From: Arthrobacter burdickii | Lineage (GTDB): Bacteria > Actinomycetota > Actinomycetes > Actinomycetales > Micrococcaceae | NCBI RefSeq assembly: GCF_030433645.1 | Contig: NZ_JAROCG010000002.1 | Location: forward strand, 124,001 to 188,000 | Reading direction: 5' to 3' | DNA length: 64,000 nucleotides | In this document: positions 8,936 through 16,781 of the stretch, one piece after another | Layout of the letters: every line of letters begins with the position of its first letter | Numbering within the stretch: position 1 is the stretch's first letter | The notes under the pieces: generated by a model | The model's input: only the letters and a program-made list of their open reading frames with translations | What the model was told of the DNA's origin: nothing | Database searches by the model: none | Program-made: the position numbers and the translations under genes

Positions 8936-9471
8936 GTGAGGAACGCGAACTGGCCCTGCTGCTCGACGGACCGCAGCGTGAGCCGGTCCGATTCGACCCG
9001 CAACGGCAGCAGCGGGGCTCCTCCCGTCAGCGCGACCGGCGCGATGGACACCTGGATCTCATCGAGGAGTCCGGCCGCGAGGAACTGCCCGGCGAGGTCG
9101 CCGCCTCCGACCACCCAGATGTCTTTATCGCCCGCTGCCTCGCGGAAGCGCCCGAACACCGCGCGCACGTCGCCCGATACGAGGTGCACGTCCGCGCCGT
9201 CCGGGACCGGGAGGTCCCGCGTCGTGAAGACGAAGGTGGGGCGCTCGCCGTACAGCGTGCCCCACTTCCCCGGATCGGCGAGCAGCCCCTCGAAGTCCAG
9301 CACCCACTCGTATGTCGTCGAGCCCTCCACCAGGACGCCGACCGTCCCGAGGAAGCGCTCGTAGAGCCCGGGCGGCGGAGGTTCGACGGCGAAGAGCCAG
9401 TCCAGCGAATTGTGCTCATCGGCCAGGAATCCGTTGAGGGTGGAGGCCGTGTAGTAGATGACCCGCGTCAT
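8905..9471 (-). CDS. Dihydrofolate reductase-like (RibD C-terminal domain) protein
   Basis: A 188-residue single-domain NADPH-dependent reductase of the RibD_C family. It opens with IYYTASTLNGFLAD, has the central IWVVGGGDLAGQFL nucleotide-binding loop, and ends in a typical LRSVEQQGQFAFLTYDV strand. It lacks the deaminase half of riboflavin RibD, so a role in riboflavin synthesis is unlikely. Such stand-alone proteins are common in actinobacteria and mostly uncharacterised. It is convergent with, and overlaps, the hydrolase gene. Confidence 0.88.
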   Translation of the reverse strand: MTRVIYYTASTLNGFLADEHNSLDWLFAVEPPPPGLYERFLGTVGVLVEGSTTYEWVLDFEGLLADPGKWGTLYGERPTFVFTTRDLPVPDGADVHLVSGDVRAVFGRFREAAGDKDIWVVGGGDLAGQFLAAGLLDEIQVSIAPVALTGGAPLLPLRVESDRLTLRSVEQQGQFAFLTYDVARTSGT

Positions 9472-9568
9472 GGTTCATTCCACCACCGAAGCGATGCCGG
9501 GGTAAGGGGGCCTGGAGCGTGTCTCCTAATGGCGCGGGGTGGCGTACGGGACGATCTTCGCCTGTCCC

Positions 9569-9620
9569 GTGACGCTGTTCTGACCGCTGCGCAAGTGACG
9601 CTGTTCTGACCGCTGCGCAA
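9569..9620. repeat. 26-bp perfect tandem duplication at the edge of an atypical region
   Basis: The 26-bp unit beginning GTGACGCTGTTCTGACCG is present twice in tandem (9569-9594 and 9595-9620). It lies in a non-coding gap between two leftward genes. On the reverse strand the following 9635-9619 forms a perfect 5-bp stem with a 7-base TTCGAGC loop, like a tRNA T-arm, but no full tRNA can be built. It may be an insertion-element end or the scar of an integration event. Confidence 0.6.
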
Positions 9621-9692
9621 TGGGCTCGAACCATTCAATGCCGCCCTGGTCCTCCGGTCCAGTGAACCGCGCGGGCAACGCCGGTAGTGCCA

Positions 9693-10367
9693 CTACTCCC
9701 TGCCGTCCTCGAGCGGGATGAGCATGGTGCGGAACGGACCCGTTGCGGCATGGAGGCCCCAAATACGATCGGCGACGTCGTCGATGCCATTGGCAAGCTG
9801 AAGCTTAGGAATGCCCCCGGGGATCACGAGTTGCGCGACACGGACGCCCTCAACCTCGAGTGCGTCGTGGAGCATCTCACCGTAGGCGCTCTCGGCCGGG
9901 AACGCGACCGATGTGCCTGCGAAGTCGGCGCGTGCCTTGACCGAGGTTCCGCCGTTGATCAGGATGACGCTGCCGTCTCCTGCCTGACGCATCGCTGGTA
10001 ACACCGTGCGCACCGCGTGAATAAGCCCGAGAGCCGAGAAGCTCAATGCTTCCAATGCCAGCTCGGGGGTCATGTCGAGCACCGGCTTCAGGTAATCACG
10101 CGATGGGAGTGGGCTGTACTGCAACGTGGTGATCGGTCCCAGCTCTGCCGCGGCACGTGTGAGGGCGTCCTCCAGCGCTGCCGGTACCAGCACGTCTGCA
10201 GCGTAACCACGCGCGGTCAAGCCGCCGTCCTCGAGCTTCGCGGCCATGACGTCAAGCTTCGACTGGTTCCTCGAGATCAGGGCTATCGAAAAGCCTTCGC
10301 GCCCAAACCTTCGCGCAACTGCCGCCCCGAGTCCCGGTCCAGCTCCGATGATAGCGATGACGGGCAC
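9693..10367 (-). CDS. Short-chain dehydrogenase/reductase family protein (atypical active site)
   Basis: A 224-residue SDR-fold protein. The N-terminal IAIIGAGPGLGAAVARRFG is a clear Rossmann NADP-binding loop (GAGPGLG), followed by RNQSKL after the second strand. The usual catalytic YxxxK is not seen where expected: the region reads SAYGEMLHDAL, with Leu in place of Lys, and NNAG is replaced by LQYSPLP. It is therefore either a non-standard reductase or a binding protein. A palindromic operator-like site lies 22 bases upstream. No partner gene is adjacent. Confidence 0.82.
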   Translation of the reverse strand: MPVIAIIGAGPGLGAAVARRFGREGFSIALISRNQSKLDVMAAKLEDGGLTARGYAADVLVPAALEDALTRAAAELGPITTLQYSPLPSRDYLKPVLDMTPELALEALSFSALGLIHAVRTVLPAMRQAGDGSVILINGGTSVKARADFAGTSVAFPAESAYGEMLHDALEVEGVRVAQLVIPGGIPKLQLANGIDDVADRIWGLHAATGPFRTMLIPLEDGRE

Positions 10368-10388
10368 GGTGGGTTTCCTTCGCTTGAT

Positions 10389-10404
10389 TAATGTCTTGAC
10401 ATTA
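10389..10404. promoter_or_regulatory. Perfect palindromic operator candidate
   Basis: TAATGTC-TT-GACATTA is a perfect 7-bp inverted repeat about 22 bases upstream of the SDR start. Such sites typically bind TetR, MarR or HxlR dimers, and the regulator is usually the divergent neighbour. Here no regulator gene remains beside it. Confidence 0.5.
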
Positions 10405-10675
10405 GTGCGGTCAGGTTTGTCAGCATCACCGCCGACACACCCGAATCCTTGACTCTAGTTCACGCCTTCGCTTCTCGCGAGCCTCAAGCGAGACCGTATA
10501 CCTCCGCCGGCGGGCCCTGGTTCACGGGCCGGCCCAGAAAGCACGCCGCGCGCTTGGAGATGTGAGCATGGGGAAATCTTTGGGACCAGCGACGGACAGG
10601 TCGAAGTATCCAGCTAGAGCTAGAAGTCGCTTCGCGCGGGCGGCGCGACCGAACGATTGAGATCTCAGCCCGCTG
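10405..10675. other. Gap with no recognisable gene
   Basis: This stretch lies between the SDR operator and the end of the aldo/keto reductase gene. It is less GC-rich than its surroundings. I see no convincing frame, tRNA, riboswitch or strong terminator. It is where a regulator for the palindrome would normally be, so a deletion is possible. Confidence 0.4.
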
Positions 10676-11653
10676 CTAGCGGTTGTAGTTGGGCATGGGT
10701 CCGCGCAACCCGGCTCCGACGGTGTCACAGGCTTCCACGATGCCCGGGTCCAATGGGCCCCGTTCGAGTATCTCGAGGTTGAAGGCAAGCTGGACCGGTT
10801 TGGAGCCACCGAAGAGGATGGATCCGGTGACGGGCTGCGAGAGAAGCCAGCGAAAGGCTAGTTCCACGAGCGTCATGCCCGCAGACTCCGCGATGCTTGA
10901 AAGCTCGGACACTGCATCGAACAATCGCCGATCCCAGTAGCGTTGGCGATACATTTCCGCGAGGCGGGAAGTGCCGAACCGTCCGTCGTCCGGGGTGGAA
11001 TCAAAGCTGTGGCGACCCGTGAGTAGCCCGCCGCCCAGCGGGTTGTAGACCATGGTGTGAAGGCCGGTCACGTGGGCGAATTCGGCGTACTCTTCCTCGA
11101 TGCGGCGAGCGATCAGGTTGTAGAGCTGTTGCGCGACGACAGGGCGGGGCGCGCCGGCGTGGTCCGCAGCGATGTTCAGCTCGCTGATCTGCCACGACGC
11201 GAAATTCGATACACCGATTGCTCTGATCTTTCCCTCAGCCACCAGTTCGGCTACGGCGCCTAACGTCTCGGACAAGGAAACAGCTCGATCCGGTTGGTGC
11301 AGATAGAAGAGGTCGATACTGTCGGTGCCGAGTCGGCTCAAGCTGCCTTCCAGGGAACGTCGCAGTCCGGGGGCTGACAGTGGCGAGTGCTGACCGGCGT
11401 CGGGATGAGGCATTCCTGCTTTCGTCGCGAGAAGGACGTCGTCGAACCGGTTGCGCAGCAACCGGCCGAGGATCTCCTCACTGGCGCCACCTGCATATCC
11501 GTTCGCAGTATCGATCGTCGTGATGCCCGCATCCAGGGCCGCCTCCAGCATTGCTGCTGACCCGGCTTCGTCCACTGTGTCACCGAAGGTCATGGTGCCG
11601 AGCACCGCGACCGACAGGGGTTTTTTCAACCCCTTGAGCGTTGCTGTCTTCAT
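10676..11653 (-). CDS. Aldo/keto reductase
   Basis: A 325-residue NADPH-dependent oxidoreductase of the AKR TIM-barrel family. The ATG at 11653 has AGGAAGG upstream and starts MKTATLKGLKKPLSVAVLG, which fits the family better than the frame extending 66 bases further. The catalytic tetrad is visible: Asp in TIDTANGY, Tyr in the same motif, Lys in LLATKAG, and His in LFYLHQPD. The substrate is unknown. It lies in the less GC-rich region and has the same orientation as the SDR and the GntR gene, but the gaps argue against one operon. Confidence 0.88.
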   Translation of the reverse strand: MKTATLKGLKKPLSVAVLGTMTFGDTVDEAGSAAMLEAALDAGITTIDTANGYAGGASEEILGRLLRNRFDDVLLATKAGMPHPDAGQHSPLSAPGLRRSLEGSLSRLGTDSIDLFYLHQPDRAVSLSETLGAVAELVAEGKIRAIGVSNFASWQISELNIAADHAGAPRPVVAQQLYNLIARRIEEEYAEFAHVTGLHTMVYNPLGGGLLTGRHSFDSTPDDGRFGTSRLAEMYRQRYWDRRLFDAVSELSSIAESAGMTLVELAFRWLLSQPVTGSILFGGSKPVQLAFNLEILERGPLDPGIVEACDTVGAGLRGPMPNYNR

Positions 11654-11950
11654 GTAAGCCTTCCTACGTACTCGGATTTGTGGATTCTTGACCGTGAACG
11701 TGGCCGCGGTGTGCGACACCGCCTACGATGCCTGCGGGGGTGCGGGAGAGAAGCACCGATCGCGGGAAAAAGGACGACGTCGAAGGTGATCGGGAGAGCA
11801 CCGCCTCGTATGGCGACTACTCATCCACTGCGTCCCACAGATCGGCACGATGATGTGCAGGGTCGCAGGACAAGGAAGCCGCCGGCTCGGAAGCTACGTC
11901 AACGAGCAACCGGTAGGACGGTACTCCCAGTACCCGTTGATCGTTCTCGG

Positions 11951-12655
11951 TCACTGTCGCTTCAGCACGTATGTTTTGAGGTCGCGCATCGTCTGCGCCA
12001 TGTGACTGTCCATGGCGAGACGAGCCGACTCGGCACCACCTGATGCGAGCGCCGTGATGATCTCCGCGTGTTCACGGATGGCGTGGGCCTGGATTTCTGG
12101 CACACGGGAGGTTTCTTTTCGTCGGGCTGCAATCACCCGGGAGAGGGGCTCGAACATCACTGCGAGAAAGACGTTGCCGGAGGCGTGAAGGATGACGTTG
12201 TGAAATGCCAGGTCCGCTTCGACGAACCGGGTCAGATCGGCCGTGTCGTGGGATTCCTGCATGGACGTCAGGTGGTGTCGCAGGCTATCCAGTTCATTCG
12301 TGGTGATACGGGTGGCAGCGAGTTCCGCGGCGCCGGTCTCCAGCATTCTGCGCACTTCGATGAGCTGAATGGATGCTTCTGCATTATTGCCGGCCTCCAT
12401 GGTGGCCCGAAGGACCATGTCCATCGATTCCCACCGGTTGACCGGGTTGACGAAGGTTCCCCGGCCCCGCTCGATGCGGACAACGCTCTGAGCCTCAAGT
12501 GTCTTGATGGCTTCGCGGACGGTGAGCCGGCTGACATCGTGATGCGCCGTGAGTTCCAGTTCCCCTGGTAAAGCTGCATCAGGGGGGAAGTCGCCAGCAA
12601 TAATTCGATCGAAAAGATGGTCTGAGACCATGCTTACAAGGGATTGACGGGCCAT
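11951..12655 (-). CDS. GntR-family regulator with FCD sensor domain
   Basis: A 234-residue FadR-subfamily repressor. Residues about 8-75 form the winged helix-turn-helix (LTAHHDVSRLTVREAIKTLEA, then RGRGTFV). Residues about 90-220 are the helical FCD ligand domain, which binds metal and organic acids in relatives (metal-ligand-type pattern DLAFHNVILHASGN near residue 150). The acid-sugar operon starts divergently at 13207, separated only by a degenerate gene, and its promoter carries a 27-bp operator. Control of that operon by this protein is the simplest reading. Confidence 0.9.
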   Translation of the reverse strand: MARQSLVSMVSDHLFDRIIAGDFPPDAALPGELELTAHHDVSRLTVREAIKTLEAQSVVRIERGRGTFVNPVNRWESMDMVLRATMEAGNNAEASIQLIEVRRMLETGAAELAATRITTNELDSLRHHLTSMQESHDTADLTRFVEADLAFHNVILHASGNVFLAVMFEPLSRVIAARRKETSRVPEIQAHAIREHAEIITALASGGAESARLAMDSHMAQTMRDLKTYVLKRQ

Positions 12656-12804
12656 GGCAGTGTCCTAACTGTCGAGTAATTGATCACGATCTCGTTTGTT
12701 TCAGTGCTGTCGGCCTCGCTCCTCCTTGTGCGTTGACCCAAGTGTATGAGGTCTGACGACCCCAGGGACTGAGTGCAGGCAACCAGGGCGGTCAGCCCAC
12801 TGCA

Positions 12805-13077
12805 GTTTCTGTCCCTGGGGAAGTCGAGAGTGCCGTCGATGGCGCTGAGTTCCTCGGCGGGCAGGGTGAAGCCGAAGATTTCCAGGTTCGAGGTCATGCG
12901 CTCTGGCGCAACCGGTCTGGGAAGGACGATCATTCTCTGCTGGGTATGCCACCTCAGCGGACTGTACGCGGGACGGCGACACCCGGTGGACGCACCTCGT
13001 TCGCACCTGCTCGGGCCCGACCTGGAAGACGCCGAAGCCGGCCTGAGGGATGCTGACACGCCGCCAAGGGTAGTCAT
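12805..13077 (-). pseudogene. Degraded aldo/keto reductase (AKR5-like) remnant
   Basis: Reading leftward from 13077, MTTLGGV continues after a 1-base frameshift as SIPQAGFGVFQVGPEQ, the N-terminal signature of AKR5 reductases. The middle of the protein (roughly 200 residues) is gone. From about 12957 to 12805 the other frame gives LRWHTQQRMIVLPRPVAPER and then LEIFGFTLPAEELSAIDGTL, the characteristic C-terminus of the same family. Frameshift plus internal deletion make it non-functional. It lies between the GntR regulator and the acid-sugar operon. Confidence 0.7.
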
Positions 13078-13139
13078 GAGGGTAGTCATCACGAATTTTG
13101 TCTTCTTCTGGTGAGCCAAAAACGATTTCTGACGCTCTA

Positions 13140-13168
13140 TTGACAGAGTAGGACCGCGGACGAACAAT
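13140..13168 (+). promoter_or_regulatory. Promoter of the acid-sugar operon
   Basis: A perfect -35 TTGACA (13140-13145) is followed after 17 bases by AACAAT (13163-13168), a 4/6 match to the -10 consensus. The predicted transcription start falls at or beside the palindrome at 13171-13197. Confidence 0.5.
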
Positions 13169-13170
13169 AA

Positions 13171-13197
13171 GACATCAGATGTCGATCATCTTATGTC
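13171..13197. promoter_or_regulatory. GntR operator candidate of the acid-sugar operon
   Basis: GACATCAGATG (13171-13181) and CATCTTATGTC (13187-13197) form an 11-bp inverted repeat with one mismatch around a 5-bp spacer. The half-site GACATCAGATGTC is itself a 5-bp palindrome. It lies just downstream of the promoter and ends 10 bases before the first start codon, so a bound dimer would block transcription. Confidence 0.6.
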
Positions 13198-13206
13198 AAG
13201 GGAGAC

Positions 13207-13887
13207 ATGATGTCGCAAAAAATTGCCATCCTCCATACCAGCTTCGTTTTCGTATCGGTCGAACCTGTCATCACCGACCTGATCACCGAACTGATCCCTG
13301 ACGCGGAAATCCTCCACTTCGTCGATTCCGATGTCCTGGCAACGGTCGTGCGGGAGCAGGGGATTTCCTCGAAGAGTGAAGAGCGGATGACGCACCTTGC
13401 TCAGGCGGCTGAAGCCGCCGGTGCCGATCTCATCTTCTCCGCTTGCTCGTCGCTCGGACCCGCTCTTGATGTGGCTGCCCGTGCCGTTGGTGTCCCCGTC
13501 ATCAAGATCGATGAAGCGATGGCCCTGCGTGCTGCGTCAGAGGGAATCCGCATCGGCGTCCTTGCGACCGTGCCGACGACACTGGGACCCACCTCGGATC
13601 TCATCCAGGCCAAGGCGGATGGACTGAACCGTCAGATACAGATCGAGCAACGGCTCTGCGAGGGCGCTTTCGATGTCCTGATGGCAGGAAATCGGGACGA
13701 ACACGATGCGATGATCACTGCTCAGGCCGTGGACCTCGCAAAGAGGGTGGACATGATCGTGCTCGCTCAGGCTTCGATGTCCCGATTGGCCGAGTCCCTG
13801 ACCAAGACAACGGGTCTGGTAGTCCTTGCTAGTCCGCGGATGGGTGTCGAATATCTCGCCGAGCGCGCACACATGCTCCCTGCATGA
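13207..13887 (+). CDS. Aspartate/glutamate/hydantoin racemase-like protein with one catalytic cysteine
   Basis: A 226-residue protein of the Asp/Glu racemase superfamily (PF01177). The N-terminal ILHTSFVFVSVEP strand and the first catalytic motif IFSACSSLGP, with Cys near residue 81, are present. The second catalytic position, normally Cys in a motif like VLGCAGM, reads VLAQASM, so Cys is replaced by Gln. Two-base racemisation is therefore unlikely. A one-cysteine decarboxylase, lyase or isomerase chemistry is possible, as in arylmalonate decarboxylase of the same fold, although that enzyme keeps the other Cys. It is first in the acid-sugar locus, suggesting action on a hydroxy or keto acid. 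Confidence 0.82.
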   Translation: MMSQKIAILHTSFVFVSVEPVITDLITELIPDAEILHFVDSDVLATVVREQGISSKSEERMTHLAQAAEAAGADLIFSACSSLGPALDVAARAVGVPVIKIDEAMALRAASEGIRIGVLATVPTTLGPTSDLIQAKADGLNRQIQIEQRLCEGAFDVLMAGNRDEHDAMITAQAVDLAKRVDMIVLAQASMSRLAESLTKTTGLVVLASPRMGVEYLAERAHMLPA

Positions 13888-14180
13888 ACCGCAGAACGGA
13901 CGAACTGCTGAGCACGCGCTCAATGCTCGCTGAGTAGGGACTCCCAGCACAACGGATACCTGAGGGCACGGAAGGCAATTCGCCAGTGGTCAACCCTCCG
14001 GTGTGGTTGCCGTGTTCGACGACAATCCGACCGACACACAGCCCGTCATGATGTTCCCTTTCCAGCGTTCGCCAGCTGTTCTCGTATCGGAAGAAAGCTT
14101 CCAGCTCCCGATCCGTCACCTCATCCTTCCCTCTATCGTTCCAACGCATGTCAATAAGCAGAGATTACAAAGGAGTAGTA

Positions 14181-15167
14181 ATGCGTAAAGTTCCAATGGC
14201 GATCGCGTTTTTCGCGACAGCCGCTCTTACCCTTACGGCGTGCGGCAACGGCGGCGATTCTGGCGGCAATGCTGCAGGCGGCGCCGAGAAAGCCTCCGGC
14301 GACCAGGGTACGTTCGTATTCCTGCCGAAGTCGCTCAACAACCCGTACTGGGTCGATGCGCGCGAAGGCATGGAGGCCAAGGCTAAGGAGCTCGGTGTTG
14401 AAGCCCAGTTCCTTGGACCCGACGCTGACGATGCGGCAGCGCAGGTCGCGATCTTCGACTCGGTCCTTGCGACGAATCCAGCGGGAATTGCAATCTCGCC
14501 CAACGATCCAGCAAGCGTGAAGGACAACATCGCCAAGGCAACGGCCGCTGGTATCCCGGTCATCGCCTGGGACGGGCCAGTACCCGACAGTGACGTGCTT
14601 GGCTACATCGGCACGGACAACGTCGCAGCCGGTGAACAGGCTGGTGAGGCCCTGGCTCAGGCGATCGCTGAAAAGGGAAAGGTTGCGGTGGTCATCGGGA
14701 GCCTTAGTGCGGTGAACCTGAACCAGCGTCTCGAAGGTGTCAAGAAGGCCCTCGAGAACTACCCGGACATCGAAGTGGTCGCCACCGAGGAATCGGGTGA
14801 ATCAGTGGCCACGGCCCAGACCAGTGCCGAGACGATCCTGCAGGCCAACCCGGACCTTGCCGGCTTCATCGGCATCGGAGGATCGGATCTTCCGGGCATC
14901 GCGGGCGCGCTCAAGTCGGGGAACCAGTGTGGTGACGTCAAAGCCGTCGGCTTCGACGTGGTCCCGCAGGGAGTTGAGGGCATGGAGGGCGGCTGCGTGG
15001 ACGCGCTCATTGCCCAAAAGCCGTTCGGCATGACCGCCCAGGCGCTGGAAATCCTCAAGGCCTTTGACGAGGGAACCTCCGAACTCGAAGACAACTTCAC
15101 TGTCGACACGGGTGTCGAAACCGTCACGCCGGACACGCTTGAGGAATTCCAGAAAACCGACCATTGA
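14181..15167 (+). CDS. Sugar/acid-sugar ABC transporter substrate-binding lipoprotein
   Basis: A 328-residue Peripla_BP_4 lipoprotein. The ATG follows AAAGGAG by 5 bases and starts a signal peptide with lipobox LTAC, Cys at residue 21, then a Gly/Asn-rich linker. The ribose-binding-type core starts FVFLPKSLNNPYWVDAREG and has GFIGIGGSDLPGIAGAL. It feeds the ATPase and permease that follow. Given the neighbouring acid-sugar enzymes, the ligand is probably a four-carbon or related sugar acid or polyol rather than ribose. The 293-base gap upstream shows no gene and no obvious strong terminator. Confidence 0.9.
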   Translation: MRKVPMAIAFFATAALTLTACGNGGDSGGNAAGGAEKASGDQGTFVFLPKSLNNPYWVDAREGMEAKAKELGVEAQFLGPDADDAAAQVAIFDSVLATNPAGIAISPNDPASVKDNIAKATAAGIPVIAWDGPVPDSDVLGYIGTDNVAAGEQAGEALAQAIAEKGKVAVVIGSLSAVNLNQRLEGVKKALENYPDIEVVATEESGESVATAQTSAETILQANPDLAGFIGIGGSDLPGIAGALKSGNQCGDVKAVGFDVVPQGVEGMEGGCVDALIAQKPFGMTAQALEILKAFDEGTSELEDNFTVDTGVETVTPDTLEEFQKTDH

Positions 15168-15263
15168 CCGGAACCGTCATCGTCGAGGGATAGAAGCGGG
15201 TGGGCCCTCATCACCTCGCCGGCCCACCCGCCATCGCGGCGATTCATCCCAGAAGGAGCAGTC

Positions 15264-16781
15264 ATGGCGCAGCACCCGCTCGTCTCGATGCACGGCATTA
15301 CGAAGAGGTACCCCGGCGTGACCGCTCTCAGCGACGTGACCCTGTCTGTCGATGCGGGCGAGGTTATGGCTCTCGTCGGCGAGAACGGTGCGGGTAAGAG
15401 CACTCTGCTGAAGGTACTTGCAGGCGCGGTCCGTGCTGACGACGGGACCATCCGCGTCTCCGGCGAGACCGTCAATATCGTGACCCCCCGGGATTCGCAG
15501 AGCCACGGAATCGCGGTCATCTACCAGGAACTCAACCTTGCGAACGACTTGAGTGTCGCAGAAAACATATACGTCGGGCGTGAACCGAAAACCCGTCTCG
15601 GCACCATCGACTTCCGTGCCATGGACCGCGGTTCAGCCGAACTTCTAGCCGTTCTCGGCATCGCCAACATCTCGCCACGGACGATTGTCGGAGATCTCAA
15701 CATCGCCCATCGGCAGATGGTGGAGATTGCCAAAGCCCTACTCATCGAAGCGCGAGTGGTGGTAATGGATGAGCCGACCTCATCGCTCACCGAAGAAGAG
15801 GTCGATACCCTCCTCAACCTCGTCCGTCGTCTCCGTGCCCAGGGTGTCAGCGTTATTTACGTATCCCACCGCATGCGGGAGATCTTCGAGATATCCGATC
15901 GGATTACCGTGATGCGCGACGGCTCAGTGGTCGGAGTGCTCGACGCGGCCGTATCGGCCCCGGGGGATGTGGTGCGCATGATGGTCGGCAGGGAGCTGGA
16001 TGACCTCTATGGAGTCCGTTCCACAGCGGTCGATCGGACCACAATTCCCACGCTGGACGTGCGAAGCCTCAGTGCAGGACGTCTGCTTCACGACGTGAGT
16101 TTCACAGTGCACCCAGGCGAAATAGTCGCACTCGCTGGATTGATCGGAGCTGGCCGCAGCCATGCAGCCATGACCATCTTCGGTGCCAGACGTCGTTCGG
16201 GGGGAGAGATCCTCATCAACGGAAAGCCACTTACTCTCCGCACTCCTGGCGAAGCCATGGCTGCTGGCATCGGCTTCGTACCCGAAGACCGTAAGGCACA
16301 AGGTCTCTTCCTCGGTCTTCCGGTTCGCGAGAACATGTCGTCCGCTTCGCTCGGAAGCATCAGCCGTCTGTTCATGGTGTCCAAAGCTAAAGATCGAAGC
16401 ATGGCGAAGGACTACGCGACAAAGCTAGGACTGCGACAATCTGCCGTCGAAGTCGGGGCGGGCACCCTAAGCGGTGGAAATCAGCAAAAGGTCGTGCTGG
16501 CACGTTGGCTGGCTCGCCATCCCCGCCTCCTCATCCTCGATGAACCCACACGTGGTGTCGACGTCGGAGCGAAAGCCGAAATCTACGCACTCATCCGATC
16601 CATCGCCCAGGAAGGCGTCGCAGTGCTCGTCGTCTCCTCCGAACTCACCGAGGTCCTCGGCATAGCTGATCGCATCGTCGTCATGCGGGAGGGACACGGA
16701 GTCGGCGAACTGAACGTATCCGAAGCAAATGAGAAGAAGGTCATGTCGATGGCCACTGGAGTACAGGAGGACGCGTCATGA
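15264..16781 (+). CDS. Sugar ABC transporter ATP-binding protein (two-domain, RbsA type)
   Basis: A 505-residue duplicated ATPase. Domain one has GENGAGKST near residue 39 and VVMDEPTSSL. Domain two has the usual degenerate P-loop GLIGAGRSH, signature LSGGNQQKV and Walker B LLILDEPTRGVDVG, so unlike the ATPase at 1755-3272 its second Walker B is intact. The ATG follows AGAAGGAG at good spacing. It overlaps the permease gene by 4 bases. Confidence 0.93.
   Translation: MAQHPLVSMHGITKRYPGVTALSDVTLSVDAGEVMALVGENGAGKSTLLKVLAGAVRADDGTIRVSGETVNIVTPRDSQSHGIAVIYQELNLANDLSVAENIYVGREPKTRLGTIDFRAMDRGSAELLAVLGIANISPRTIVGDLNIAHRQMVEIAKALLIEARVVVMDEPTSSLTEEEVDTLLNLVRRLRAQGVSVIYVSHRMREIFEISDRITVMRDGSVVGVLDAAVSAPGDVVRMMVGRELDDLYGVRSTAVDRTTIPTLDVRSLSAGRLLHDVSFTVHPGEIVALAGLIGAGRSHAAMTIFGARRRSGGEILINGKPLTLRTPGEAMAAGIGFVPEDRKAQGLFLGLPVRENMSSASLGSISRLFMVSKAKDRSMAKDYATKLGLRQSAVEVGAGTLSGGNQQKVVLARWLARHPRLLILDEPTRGVDVGAKAEIYALIRSIAQEGVAVLVVSSELTEVLGIADRIVVMREGHGVGELNVSEANEKKVMSMATGVQEDAS

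Noticed and set aside
9610-9690. A tRNA gene around the T-arm-like hairpin
   Set aside because: No complementary acceptor strand, D-arm or anticodon arm can be placed at the right distances on either strand.
9526-9762. Small leftward open frame over the tandem repeat
   Set aside because: It overlaps the end of the SDR gene in another frame; the peptide through the repeat has no recognisable domain and could equally be read-through of repeat DNA.
11920-11934. GGTACT-CCC-AGTACC as terminator of the GntR gene
   Set aside because: A perfect but 6-bp stem without T-tract; could be chance.
14003-14188. Short open frame between the racemase-like gene and the binding-protein gene
   Set aside because: No ribosome site or family match, and it overlaps the real lipoprotein signal sequence in another frame.
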